Below are positions 41,401 through 51,761 of a stretch of 64,000 nt of DNA, one piece after another. Under the pieces are notes generated by a model that saw nothing but the letters and a program-made list of their open reading frames with translations, was not told the origin of the DNA and made no database searches. The number at the start of each line of letters is the position of its first letter. The stretch's first letter is position 1. This stretch comes from Paracyclopina nana (lineage: Eukaryota > Arthropoda > Copepoda > Cyclopoida > Cyclopettidae), in NCBI GenBank assembly GCA_019096065.1, contig JAGUCH010000002.1, positions 4,352,501-4,416,500 on the forward strand, written 5' to 3'. The position numbers were made by a program, and so were the translations under genes.

Positions 41401-43602
41401 GTAATCGTCTGGGTGCAGCAGAAATTGCAAATACATTCGGGCGATGTCGCTTGTGAAAGCAAACTTGCCTTTCCTGAAATGCAGCAGCACGTCTTTGATC
41501 TCATTTTGCAGCTTTGGCCCGGTCAGGATTTCATCGTTGATGGACACCCTTGATTTGCCAAATTTTCGTTTGCAATCAGTCACCACGCGCAATTTCATAG
41601 TTGTTGAGTCTTCTCGAATGACCGCGAAGCACGGGATGTAGTAGCCAACTTTCACGTCGCCTTTCACTACTTGGATGTAGTTGTTGGAGATCCACTCGCT
41701 AAAGTTCGCCTGATACTGTTCCCAGACTTGAGGATCCTTTCGAAGCTCCAGCTCATGCCTAACCTGCCAAAGTTTTACCTGCTCGTAGTTCTGGGGCAAC
41801 TGCGGAGCCTCAGGAAATCTTGCCCAGGGTACCTTCGTGCCGATGTGATTATTGCTCCTGAACAAGTGCGACCCAACAATGTCCTCCGCAAGTTTGTCCT
41901 TTTTACTGACGATCCTTCTGGCCTTCCCGTGGGCATTATGGAACTCATAATTCCAAATCTGCTCCACCGCCCCCTCCAACTGCTGGAGTGCTGCGTCTGC
42001 TTCATCTGTGCAAGCCAACTGGACCTCTGGTTGCTTTCCCTTCACCACTGTCCAACCCAAGGGTATTTTTCGAGCTACGGGCGCCCCCTGGATTCCTACA
42101 ACGTCGGGTTGTTGTGCTGTGTGAAGGTGGAGGTGGTCGAGCCCAATGAGTAGTGAGCATGGCTCTGCAGGGTACGATTCGAATGGAATGTTCCGTAGAT
42201 GGCTGTAAGAGCTAGTTAAATATGCAATATCTGGCGGAGATACTCCGTTGCAGATGGAATCAGTAGTATTAGCCACAAAATTGCACGCAATGCTCCCATC
42301 AACCGCTTTTATGAAAAAAGATGCCCTATGATTGTTCAACACTTCCGACCTGGTCATATAATTGATGACTTGAGTTTGAGGCTTCATTTTTGCTCTAATT
42401 TCTTTGGCAACTGATTCCACAATGAATGAAGAGGCGGCATGATCGTCGCATGTAGCGTTGATCAAGCGGCAATTGGCAAAATCAGGCGTATTCGAAATGT
42501 AAACAGGAATGACCCGATAAACAGTGCGTTTTAGAAAACTGGGACGATTTACTATTGCAGCTACAATCACGGAGTCCTCTGAAGAACGGTGCAAAAAGGT
42601 CGGGTGTTTATTGGAGCATTTGTCGCATTTAACAGGAGGTTGCTTACATGTCCTGGCGAGGTGTTTGGCCTCGTAGCAGTTGAAGCAGGTGCCGGTTCGA
42701 TTAATTACTGACCGTTGCTCCTGGCGCGACAGGTTCTTGAACACCTTACAGTTACTGAGGTGATGCTTGGCAGTGTAGTTTTCGGAGTCGCAGAGGGCGC
42801 AACCCAAAAACTTGTTCTCATCATCTAGCAACGCAAAGTTACAGTTTTCATCCTCCTCATCCGATAATGTAGCTTCTGGCTCTGAACCTTCCTCGTCCAC
42901 ACATGCCATGACTTTAGTCCCTTGCTGACGAACATTCGAGTTAACAAACGTATTTTTCATTAGGGAGTCAGTCAGTTGCTTCTTTGCCAAATGCTCCTTG
43001 GCTTCATTGTGCTCCAGATATGTGCACCACTGTTGAAAGTCATCGATGCTAGGCTTGACCTTGGCCCCGTGGACCGAGAGCAAATACAAATTCCAATGGT
43101 CTTTCGTCGCAGGGTTCATCCGCATGCTGAAATAAGAGACCAACATACTGCCCACCTGTTCGTAGCATGCCCTGTCATTGCCTGCTAGAATCTCCATCGC
43201 CGTGAACTTTGCCGAATGGATGGTGCTCAGTTTGCGATGATCCACTTCGATCGTATGAATTCGCGCCCACAATGCTCCCATGTGAGTTTCGAATGCCCCA
43301 TATCTCGTTTCCAACTCGTAGAGGGCTCTTAAATATCCAGATTTGTCGGGCGTGAGCAATTTGACGGTGGCAAATGCTGGCCCTCTTAGGTGTTCAACCA
43401 ATTCGAAGAACTTCTCATCCCAGTTGTACTTGTTGTTCCTGTGGACTTTATATTCGAATACCTTGAGAAACTCTTTAAAGGCCACTGGGTTCTCGCCGTT
43501 GACTATGGGCAAATTTGAGGGTGGCTTTTTTGCCCCACGTTGGGCGCCAATTTGACCCGAAATAAGCCAAATGACGACAACAATGAACCGAGATTTGATC
43601 AC
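38485..43602 (-). pseudogene. Inverted copy of BEL/Pao pol fused to LTR/PBS, gag deleted
   Basis: 1705 codons open on the minus strand. The frame begins inside the inverted LTR, reads through the primer-binding site and joins at about 43536 directly to the DUF1759/protease/RT/RNase H/integrase region; about 1.26 kb of leader and gag are missing. Unlike the outer copy, this one includes the roughly 300 bp of pol between 39810 and 40113. The integrase region shows the Asp, Asp, Glu triad (Ser-Ile-Asp-Phe; Arg-Ser-Asp-Gln-Gly-Ser; Tyr-Asn-Gly-Leu-Gly-Glu). It has no downstream LTR of its own. Confidence 0.88.
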
Positions 43603-43726
43603 AAGGATCGATTGCTATCTAGAACATGAATAAAGCGAGTGTTTCGTATGAAATCTTATATTGTACTGACTCAAGTCTTTCTCAGCGTTAACATTTGCAC
43701 GTGTAATTTAGTAATGAGATAATGAG
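43553..43726 (-). repeat. Partial inverted BEL/Pao LTR
   Basis: 174 of the 214 LTR bases on the minus strand; the outer 40 bp, including the TG terminus, are missing. The edge joins pol of the outer copy through a shared GAG. Confidence 0.85.
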
Positions 43727-45049
43727 CTGGAGAAGTCGAACGCTTACATCACCGAGGACAACGTAATTCGGGCTCGAGGTCGCATTGACGATGTTCGATG
43801 GATAAATTGGGCGACCAAGCGGCCTCTACTTCTTGTCAAGTCCGAGTTTTCGAAGAAAGTTGTAGATTACTTCCACAGAATCAACGGTCACACCCTGTCG
43901 ACAGATCAGTTGCTTGTGCAACTAAGAAAGCTGTTCTACATGCCAAAATTGAGACAGGTCGTAAAGTCAGTTTTAAGGGGATGTGTGAAATGCTCTCCAC
44001 AATCCAGGCCTCACCAACCGAGGATGGGGGACGTGCCTAAGTTTGATGAACCTCTCAATCCTTTTTCTAGGGTTAGCATCGATTTTTGTGGGCCGTTCGT
44101 GGTGAAGTCCGGACGAGGGCAAGCCAGAGCAACCAAATATGTGCTTGTAATCGCCTGCCACCACACAAAAGCCATACATCTGGAGGACGCTCGTGACCTT
44201 TCAACAGATGCTTTCCTGAAAGCGTTTGCACGATTTGTGGCCCGCAGAGGCATCCCGAGTCACGTGAGGTCCGACCAAGGATCAAATTTCATTGGGGCGA
44301 CGAAGCTAATGTTCGGGGCTCAGCTCGCAAAAATCGACTGGGAAAAAATTCGCAACATTCAGCATGAGGGAAAGCTCATCCGGTGGGATTTCAGCCCAGC
44401 ACGAGCTCCAGAGTACAATGGGCTTGGAGAAGTATTTGTTCGAACTTTCAAAAGACAATTTGTGAAAATTACTAGCAATACAGTTTGGTCGGAGGAAGAT
44501 TTCCGCACCGCGGTTGTAACTGCTGAAAATATGATCAATTCCAGGCCCATCAAATACGTTCCAGCTGAAATGGATGGCAGTGCTCTCGTGCTGACGCCGA
44601 ATCATCTGCTGATTGGCCGTGCAAACCACGTCCTTGCCACCGAGTTTGCTGAGGCTGGGTCGCTGGCAAAGCAGTTTTCTGAGGTCAAAGGTTACCTTCA
44701 GCAGCTGTGGGACCATTGGAACAAGGAGTTGTTCAACGCTCTGGCATCGCGCCCTTACTGGAGTCAAATGAAGGACAACTTAAAGGTTGGGCAGCCGGTA
44801 CTAGTGCGAAATCGAGGTCAATTCACCCATCGCAACGAGTGGAAGGTAGGAATCATCGAAGAGCTGCATCTGGACAAAAAAGGTATAAATCGCACCGCTA
44901 CAGTAAAAACTGTCGATTGCTCTCCGGCCTTTTTGCATCATCAGCGAAAAGGATCGCGCGCAAAGTTCTTGCAACGAGTTCAACAGATCGAAGGTCAGCG
45001 TAAAATTGAAGCAGTCTCGAATCTGATTCCCATGCATCATCTCGAATGA
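43727..45049 (+). pseudogene. BEL/Pao pol C-terminus (integrase) of the outer copy, 5' truncated
   Basis: Open from the rearrangement border to the stop at 45047-45049. It contains the zinc-binding region (Cys-Val-Lys-Cys), the integrase catalytic Asp/Asp/Glu residues and the C-terminal DUF5641-like tail (Leu-Lys-Val-Gly-Gln-Pro-Val-Leu-Val-Arg). With 31022-35692 it forms the outer copy's pol, minus about 300 bp. Confidence 0.85.
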
Positions 45050-45262
45050 CATGGACACTGCGGCCTCGGATATGATTTGTCGCAGTACCCTTATTTCAAT
45101 TTGAATTTTCCCGCGCGCTGGTCAGCTCTAGGCGATCATCCAATCGTGTCGCGCCGTTCATCTTCCTATCAGCATGGGCCAATCAGAACTCAGCTTGCAA
45201 TTATTATTTGCGCGCTACTTTCCTTTTCCGGCGATCAAACGATTAACCGATTCGGAGCCATC

Positions 45263-48200
45263 ATGTCCTCTCGTAAATCCCGCAAAGACTCGAGAGATGA
45301 AGAAGACGACAGAAGAGAACAAAAGAGGCCGAGGTCCGAGGTTTTCAAGGTGCCTGAAGTGCCACGATCCAGGTCACCAAAGGATCGTGACCGCCCATCG
45401 AAGCGCTCCCGGTCTGAGGAAGCCCGAAAGTACATCGAACAACGACGCGTTGACAAGCGGAGCGAGGAGGAAAAACGCCGTTTGATTGATTTCGAACGGA
45501 ACAAAATCCAAGAGCGCTACGGTTTTGAAGAGGTTGTCTTTCTCGATGACGCCCACAGACTCTTGCAAGCTGGGGATTTCGGGGTAATGGCTGACCTTTA
45601 TTGCAATCCAAACGTCTTCGTGGCAGGGCCGAGCAAAATCTACCTTCACAACACAGATAAGTCCGAGCGAGTTATCCGCAATCATCGCGCGGCCGACCTG
45701 AAAATGAACGCGCTTCGCATTTCGCTTATGGCTGATAATACCGCGATGTCGAAAATAATGGCCATTTGCCACCCATCTTTGTTCGACATGTGGGTAAAGA
45801 GCGCCATCAAGTTCGATGTCAGCCCCTACCTCGGGCCAAGTAACCGCGCTGCTGAGGCTAGGCAGGTCGAGCAAAGGTTGAGCGATGCTCGCTATGGTGC
45901 GCTGGGACATCTTTTGACCTCACACGATCCAGAGAGCATGGGATATCTACGCCACATCGCCGCCAGGGTAAAAACACCATCCGCCGGGGCTATCAGGGTT
46001 GCGTCGGACGTGCCTGTCGAGCTGGGACGCGAGCCTACTCAAGCTGAACGGGTAAAAGGAAAAACTGAAAATTTGTTGCCCGCTCAATCCCCTAGGATCT
46101 TCAATTGCCGGTCGATCGGCACCATGACGTCCACAGCAGGAGCAGTCACCATCTCCAACGACACCTTTGTTGCTTTACGCGATAAATTGCTGGAGGTGAA
46201 TGTTCATTTTCCTGGGATCTCCGATCTGGAAGTCGAGTATGAAGACGAGCCGACGACTGCCATCATCTACGGCGATCCAACACGCTTCCAAGCAGCTGAC
46301 CCAAGCGAGGCCGAGCTCACCGACGTGGATACCGAGGCTGAAACTGAAGCAGAGGACGAGGTGATCGACGAGGTCATCGTGGGAGAAACCGACGAAGAGC
46401 CAGAGCCTCAGCCTTCCACTTCCAGGCTCTCTGATGAAGAACTCGCGCAACGGGCCGCCATGCAAGCCAGGCGAAAGATTCCCGGTAAAAAACCCGCCAG
46501 CGCTCATATAAACGTTCTTGCTCCTCGTTCAGGTTCCGTCACCCCGCCTCAGGACGCCCCCACCACGAACCTCAGAAGGCGCAAGCGCGACCTCAAAGAA
46601 GCTGTCCAGAGGGCCTTCATGGAAACTGGTGGATTGCCAACCAAACCACAGCCGCTGCCACCTGTCACGGAGGTCGCTGAAGACTGCATTTCGTTGCACC
46701 CGTCCTCGGAGGACATGTTCTCGGATACGGAGTCTGTGAAATCAGGCGTGGCAATCGCGGCACCCCCAGCAAATGAAGGACCTGCATGCATCCTGGCGGT
46801 TGAAGGTAAAAGATTTCTGGTTGGGGACAAACTTGTGCCAAACTGCCCTGAGGATTGGTGCATTCTGGCCGCCAATGGCATTGATCAAAGGGACTACGAA
46901 ATCTCTGCACCAGTCTTCAGTACTCTAAGCGTCGCGGCGGCCTCACTCCAAACGATCCATCAGGGGCCACGTGCTGTTCAGCCCGATACTGAGCCAACCA
47001 TTGTTCATTATACCAAGGATATGAATTATGATCAACTTCATGGGTTGCTGCAAAGGTATCAAATTGTAGAAGAATTTCGTAATTACGGGCTAATGAATGT
47101 AAAAATTTTGGGGCCAACTGGGGACGAGTTAGTAGGACTAAAAGAACAGGTCCCGCAAAATTGGGAAATGGCGTTCGCAGGGGCTGCATTCGTGACCGTC
47201 AACAATAAGGCTTTGGTAGTGCACATGTTGTGGGATGGTGCTGTGCTGAATGGAACTCAGCTACCCAACATTGTGCGGCAACTTTTCAAAGAGACGGGGG
47301 TAATAAAATGGGGATTTGGGATACACGACGCCATTGCAAAAATGCAAAATGCCACCGGGGCAGTATTCGCGATCCGACAGGTGGTGGAAGCTTCCAACAT
47401 CGCCCTCATGGCCTACCCTCAGCCCGAATTGACCACTGAATGGAAGGAGGTGCGCAACGACTGCCGGTTCATCGCTGAGACGATCCGAACACCAATAGAT
47501 TTTGTCCCTTACGGGCACGAAATCGACCGTCGCTACGTGCTTCGAGATGAAGACTTCCAGTGGACAATGAATGCTCAAGATTGGTCCGCCCAAATGAACC
47601 TCCGGCTGATCTGGGAGGCTTCGGTCATGATTGAGCTCATGAGGCAGATGGCAATCCGGTGCGCCCACCTGGAGAACATGGGGCCCATGGCAGACGTGAT
47701 CAGGATCATTCACTGCATCTTGCTGCAGTGCGTAAGTCTAGGGCCAATGATTCACCCTTACCGAGACCTCGCTGAGACTTCGGTCCGCCCCTTTGGAGAA
47801 TGGTTTTTTAGGGATACTTATGTTGACCCTGAATCCCGTCAAGTAATTGCCCACCGTGCGTGGCCTATGTTTTTCTCGCAGATCAAGCAATTCGTCGACC
47901 CTGGTGCCCTGATGCAGGCTACACGAGCGCTGTTGAGTGAGCGACGATGGGCTCCAAATCCTGATATGCTAACGGCCGAATCTCAAGCCCACTACGTCCA
48001 GGTGTTCGGCATGTACCCAGCGGAGGTTGATAAACGGAGCTATATGCTGAAACGATCAGGCTCAGGACATTTGTTCCCCCATTGTTGCGCTTTATGCGGC
48101 GACGAAGGGCACGAGTCCAACGATTGTCCCGAGGACCCCGCCAAACTATTATGCGATTACACCCCGTGCTCCATGCCTGGTCATCTTGCAGAGGTCTGCC

Positions 48201-48457
48201 CCACGCTTCATCATCGGTGCGAAATCTGTGACAAGCTCGGCCATTATCCTGATCACCACCAAAAGATCCCGTACGCTGTGCTACTTGAGGAATTTCGCAC
48301 TGCCGCGCCTCTTGGACGGATCACGTCCAGACTTGGAGACTACAACGGCGTCATCATCTACAACACGCTGGCTAATGGTCGCGGGCAAGCCACATTCTCT
48401 GACGTCAACTACACCGAGCACTTGCGCCTGGAACGAAGAAAGCTACGACGACGCTAA
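45263..48457 (+). CDS. BEL/Pao ORF2: large Arg/Ser-rich, zinc-knuckle protein downstream of pol, not an envelope
   Basis: 1064 aa from the first good ATG; the frame is open from 45077. Residues 1-75 are rich in Arg-Ser, Arg-Asp and Arg-Glu, as in RS-domain splicing proteins. A strongly acidic Thr/Glu/Asp region lies near 345-395. Around 640-700 the pattern Val-Ile-Lys-Trp-Gly-Phe-Gly-Ile-x-Asp (Asp 689) resembles the second acidic motif of RNase D/WRN-type 3'-5' exonucleases, but the expected first Asp-x-Glu motif was not found. Near 941-1000 come Cys/His knuckles: CX2CX4HX4C, CX4CX4HX4C and a third CX2CX4H form. There is no signal peptide and no transmembrane segment, so it is not env. It starts 213 nt after the pol stop. 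Function unknown; RNA binding is the safest inference. Confidence 0.8.
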   Translation: MSSRKSRKDSRDEEDDRREQKRPRSEVFKVPEVPRSRSPKDRDRPSKRSRSEEARKYIEQRRVDKRSEEEKRRLIDFERNKIQERYGFEEVVFLDDAHRLLQAGDFGVMADLYCNPNVFVAGPSKIYLHNTDKSERVIRNHRAADLKMNALRISLMADNTAMSKIMAICHPSLFDMWVKSAIKFDVSPYLGPSNRAAEARQVEQRLSDARYGALGHLLTSHDPESMGYLRHIAARVKTPSAGAIRVASDVPVELGREPTQAERVKGKTENLLPAQSPRIFNCRSIGTMTSTAGAVTISNDTFVALRDKLLEVNVHFPGISDLEVEYEDEPTTAIIYGDPTRFQAADPSEAELTDVDTEAETEAEDEVIDEVIVGETDEEPEPQPSTSRLSDEELAQRAAMQARRKIPGKKPASAHINVLAPRSGSVTPPQDAPTTNLRRRKRDLKEAVQRAFMETGGLPTKPQPLPPVTEVAEDCISLHPSSEDMFSDTESVKSGVAIAAPPANEGPACILAVEGKRFLVGDKLVPNCPEDWCILAANGIDQRDYEISAPVFSTLSVAAASLQTIHQGPRAVQPDTEPTIVHYTKDMNYDQLHGLLQRYQIVEEFRNYGLMNVKILGPTGDELVGLKEQVPQNWEMAFAGAAFVTVNNKALVVHMLWDGAVLNGTQLPNIVRQLFKETGVIKWGFGIHDAIAKMQNATGAVFAIRQVVEASNIALMAYPQPELTTEWKEVRNDCRFIAETIRTPIDFVPYGHEIDRRYVLRDEDFQWTMNAQDWSAQMNLRLIWEASVMIELMRQMAIRCAHLENMGPMADVIRIIHCILLQCVSLGPMIHPYRDLAETSVRPFGEWFFRDTYVDPESRQVIAHRAWPMFFSQIKQFVDPGALMQATRALLSERRWAPNPDMLTAESQAHYVQVFGMYPAEVDKRSYMLKRSGSGHLFPHCCALCGDEGHESNDCPEDPAKLLCDYTPCSMPGHLAEVCPTLHHRCEICDKLGHYPDHHQKIPYAVLLEEFRTAAPLGRITSRLGDYNGVIIYNTLANGRGQATFSDVNYTEHLRLERRKLRRR

Positions 48458-48464
48458 CTTTTCC

Positions 48465-48479
48465 GAGGGAGGGGGAATT
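48465..48479 (+). other. Polypurine tract of the BEL/Pao element
   Basis: GAGGGAGGGGGAATT immediately precedes the 3' LTR. Confidence 0.8.
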
Positions 48480-48693
48480 TGATCCAGAATTGTAGATGCT
48501 AATTCACGCCCCCGATTATCTCATTATCTCATTACTAAATTACACGTGCAAATGTTAACGCTGAGAAAGACTTGAGTCAGTACAATATAAGATTTCATAC
48601 GAAACACTCGCTTTATTCATGTTCTAGATAGCAATCGATCCTTGTGATCAAATCTCGGTTCATTGTTGTCGTCATTTGGCTTATTTCGGGTCA
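48480..48693 (+). repeat. 3' LTR of the BEL/Pao element
   Basis: 214 bp, followed by the right copy of CTGGG (48694-48698). Confidence 0.93.
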
Positions 48694-48698
48694 CTGGG

Positions 48699-49830
48699 TT
48701 TAGCTGGATTCGCTTTGGTTGATTAGGGCGAAGTCAAACGAAAGTGAGCATGTTCGAATTGATCGGTTAAGTCAAGGCCAAGTGTTGGCCTTTAGGCTCT
48801 TTATGTAGACGAATGCAGAAGGGCGCGGGTTTATATGCCACAAAGTAGCTTTCTTCTATAAAGGATCAAGCCAGACATATCCAGACAGCTTTCTTGCACC
48901 ATCGAAGCACTGGGAGGAGATTTCATGCACAAATGCCATGAATTGCATACTTCTCCATTGGTGCTTAACGAAGCAATAAATGAGAGCAATCATTATGTTA
49001 GCCAAGCTACTTCTAATAACAAAATTAGAAGGTCTTTGCCTGCCATTATTGGTTTTCTCCGGAGTTTTTCTTATTTTCGCTGAACGCTGGGAAACCGTGC
49101 GTGTTTTTACCCACAGTGAATACCGCACCCCCCAAAATCCAGACTTTTCTGGCCGAAAGTGCGGCTCTAAAAATGCAACCGTGGACTTCATGGACCTTGT
49201 CAGTGTGTTCCTAAAGGCCGAGCCAACCACACCGCCATAAAGTAAGTTGACACCTTGATAAAAGCTGACCGCACGCGCGCGCGCGCTAATAAGGGATACC
49301 TGCATGGTTTTTAAGCTATTGTGTATATACTTGCTTTTTTGCGTCTACCAAATGTCACAAACTTATGTTGCATGAAATCTTGGAAAGCATTGCTTCGCTC
49401 GCGTATTAAAAAAATATAGGCAATCTTATGCTGTGTTTCTTACTGAGGCAACGCCCATAGAAAAACAATCCTCAAATGCACCTTGTGAACTAACGTATGT
49501 AATATTTGAAGAGTCCTTTTTGTGCTTGGTTTCTCGCACATTTACCAAAATGTAGTCTCACACTTCAGCTCGTGCAAAAAATATACATTTCTGTTGCAAA
49601 AAATAAAAGCCCTTTATAGCTTGGTTTGTCATGTCCAAGATTGTATCTCGTTGTGCATTCTTCGCGAGTGTGTGTATCCGAAAGCACACGCGTCATACTA
49701 ATGAAGCCAAATTTTGCAGCATGCTCAGGTCTCTTGGCAATGCAGCCTTTTCGCGCTTAAAAAATATATACCTGGCCTTTCTGGGTGTGGTTCTGCCATT
49801 CGTGATCTGAATTGACATTGCTTGCAGGGA
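48699..49830. other. Intergenic region and probable 5' UTR/intron of the EF-hand gene
   Basis: A GTAAGT donor near 49241 and the acceptor at 49826-49827 could bound a 5' UTR intron. A (GC)n run lies near 49274. The 86-codon frame 48980-49240 was not accepted as a gene. Confidence 0.4.
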
Positions 49831-51071
49831 ATGGAAACATCTCGGTTGTCAGCCATGGAAGCTCAAAAGTACCAGAAAGCCTTTGGCCGTTATCAAAGCG
49901 AGGGGCGCGTGAATGTCAACCAAATCCCAGATGTGCTACGAACTCTAGGCAAAGAAATGGGCAAAAATGAGCTCAAAGGTAACACATTTGGATATTTCTT
50001 CATTGGCCTTAAAAATAATTGCTTGTACTGGGAACAGATTTAATGAGCAAGGCCAAAGGCGAGCAAGTCACTTTTGAAGAGTTCCTTGAAATGATGGGCT
50101 GTAATATTCAAAATTCCTATGGTGGTGAAGAAGACTTGTTCAAAAAAATGCAGCATCCTGATGCTTTCAAAGAGCCAGAAGTGGAACCTCAAGAAGTGGA
50201 GGACCTTGAAGATGAATCTGGAGCAGCTGATCCTATTGATGAATTTTGCAAATTAGAAGAACAGCAAGAGGGTGAGGAATCGCCTAAAGAGCCATTGGAT
50301 GACGCCGAGGACACTAACAAGGAAAATGAGGAATCTGATGAAGCCAAAGAAGAAGCAGTCGAGGAACCTGCTGAAGCTTCTGAAGAACCTACAGAAGTCA
50401 CTGAAGAATCTACAGAAGTCACTGAAGAGCCCGCAGAAGCTACTGAAGAGCCCGCAGAAGCCACTGAAGAGCCTGTAGAAGCCACTGAAGAGCCTGCAGA
50501 AGCCACTGAAGAACCTGCAGAAGCCACTGACGAACCTGCAGAAGCCACTGAAGAACCTACAGAAACAACAGCTGAACCTGCTGACGAACCTGCAGAAGCT
50601 ACCGAAGAATCTGCAGAAGCCACTGAAGAGCCCGCAGAAGCCACTGAAGTCGCTGAAGAGCCTTTAGAATCCACAGCAGAGCCTATTGAAGAACCTGCAG
50701 AAGCCACTGAAGAACCTGCAGCTGAAGAACCTACAGAAGCCTTAAATGAGCCTGTGGCAGCTCCTGAAGAACCTACTGACGGACAAGAGAAACCAGCGGC
50801 TGCTACGGAGGATGGATCAGAAAATCCTAAAGAACCTTCTGATGAACCAGACGATGCTTCTGAGGAGCCTGTTGTGGAAGAAACCGCCGTTGAAGGCTCT
50901 GAAGAACCCCTGCAAGAGGTAACAGAAGAGCTAATAGTCGCCACCAAAGTCATTAGAACAACGGAGGAGCCATGTGATTCCGAGAAGCCTCTCATTGATA
51001 TTGAGGCCAGAGATCAAGATGTCTTAGAAAATTATGAAAAAGAAGTGCAGAAGACCCTAGATAGCTATTAA
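49831..51071 (+). CDS. Degenerate EF-hand protein with long acidic Glu-Pro-Ala-Thr repeat tail
   Basis: Exons 49831..49978 and 50038..51071 (GT-AG, phase 1) give 393 aa. A good acceptor lies 3 bp before the ATG, so a 5' UTR exon exists upstream. Residues 1-80 resemble the N-lobe of calmodulin, troponin C or myosin light chain: Tyr-Gln-Lys-Ala-Phe, then a loop and Gly-Arg-Val-Asn-Val, and a second Gly-Glu-Gln-Val-Thr-Phe-Glu-Glu-Phe. Both Ca-loops lack the first Asp (Tyr and Ser instead), so calcium binding is doubtful. Residues about 110-310 are imperfect 8-residue repeats of the type Glu-Pro-Ala-Glu-Ala-Thr-Glu-Glu, very acidic and probably extended. It could be a muscle or cytoskeletal structural protein; function unknown. 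AATAAA signals follow near 51250. Confidence 0.75.
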
Positions 51072-51761
51072 AGCAATTAATTCAAGCTACCATATTAGCG
51101 CCCTGCTTCTCCAAACCGCCTATTTATATTCGTAAAAAGCTCAATTGAATGTTGCTATATGCAGTTTCCTTTAATTTGAATCCTGCTGCTTGCCCAAATG
51201 AATTGAATATCATGTCTTAGAAGTCTAACCAATTCAGAATCACATCCATGAATAAAGTAATCATGAATAAAGCAAAAACAAAAAATATATTATTGTTTTT
51301 AAGGAATTTGGTTAGTTTCTGTCCGAATCATTTTGAGTTGCGTGAAATAATGAATCTTGATTCCTAGCGTACTCGTAGTATATTTTCACATATATTTTCA
51401 ATTAAGGAAAATGCGCGCGTCTATCTTTTTAAATTCATCTCGGAACGAATTTCGCAACAAGTCTCTCAACCTTTACAAATGTTCTTCGGAACTGTGGAAA
51501 ACAGTTGGTTTCTTAGGCACGAGCCTAGGAAACGAAAAAAATAAAGTGCCGCATTAATTCATAGCTATCAGCCTTTGGAGGTGGGGTATGTGTCAACAAT
51601 GTTGATTGCTTTCAAAATCCTGCATTGCTTTGAGGAAATTACAACGGTCAAGGAGACCCAAAGAAAACACTGCATTATTCAATTGCAGCTATCTTAATTT
51701 GAGGCTTTTTAATAATCCTGCTTACTTGTTTGACCAGTTGACATTAGGTTAAGGACTAAGC
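51072..51761. other. Intergenic region with polyadenylation signals
   Basis: Two AATAAA motifs near 51251 and 51267 probably end the EF-hand transcript. Nothing else is supported. Confidence 0.5.

Larger units (their letters stand above)
30738..48693 (+). mobile_element. Rearranged BEL/Pao retrotransposon containing an inverted second copy of itself
   Basis: Outer LTRs of 214 bp (30738-30951 and 48480-48693) are flanked by CTGGG (30733-30737 and 48694-48698). Order of parts: LTR, leader, gag-pol up to 35653; scrambled leader bits 35654-35751; inverted ORF2 fragment and inverted pol 35752-43533; inverted PBS and partial LTR 43537-43726; then plus-strand pol C-terminus, ORF2, purine tract and LTR. 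Two inverted repeat pairs of about 4.07 kb (35745-39810 with 43722-47789) and 3.4 kb (about 32229-35653 with 40114-43533) look identical at protein level. The outer copy lacks about 300 bp of pol; the inner copy lacks gag, the end of ORF2 and one LTR. Confidence 0.9.

Noticed and set aside
43721-43734. Target-site duplication showing an independent nested BEL insertion
   Set aside because: The shared sequence is about 11 bp rather than 5, the inverted LTR lacks its TG end, and one whole LTR is missing, so normal integration does not explain it.
48980-49240. 86-codon frame with a hydrophobic N-terminus
   Set aside because: No family motif, poor context, and it overlaps a probable 5' UTR donor of the next gene.
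49270-49290. Z-DNA-like (GC)n run; a similar one near 63760
   Set aside because: Short simple repeats without supporting context.
50189-50995. Long Ser/Gly/Ala-rich frame on the minus strand
   Set aside because: It is the mirror of the acidic repeat tail on the plus strand; repeats keep several frames open.
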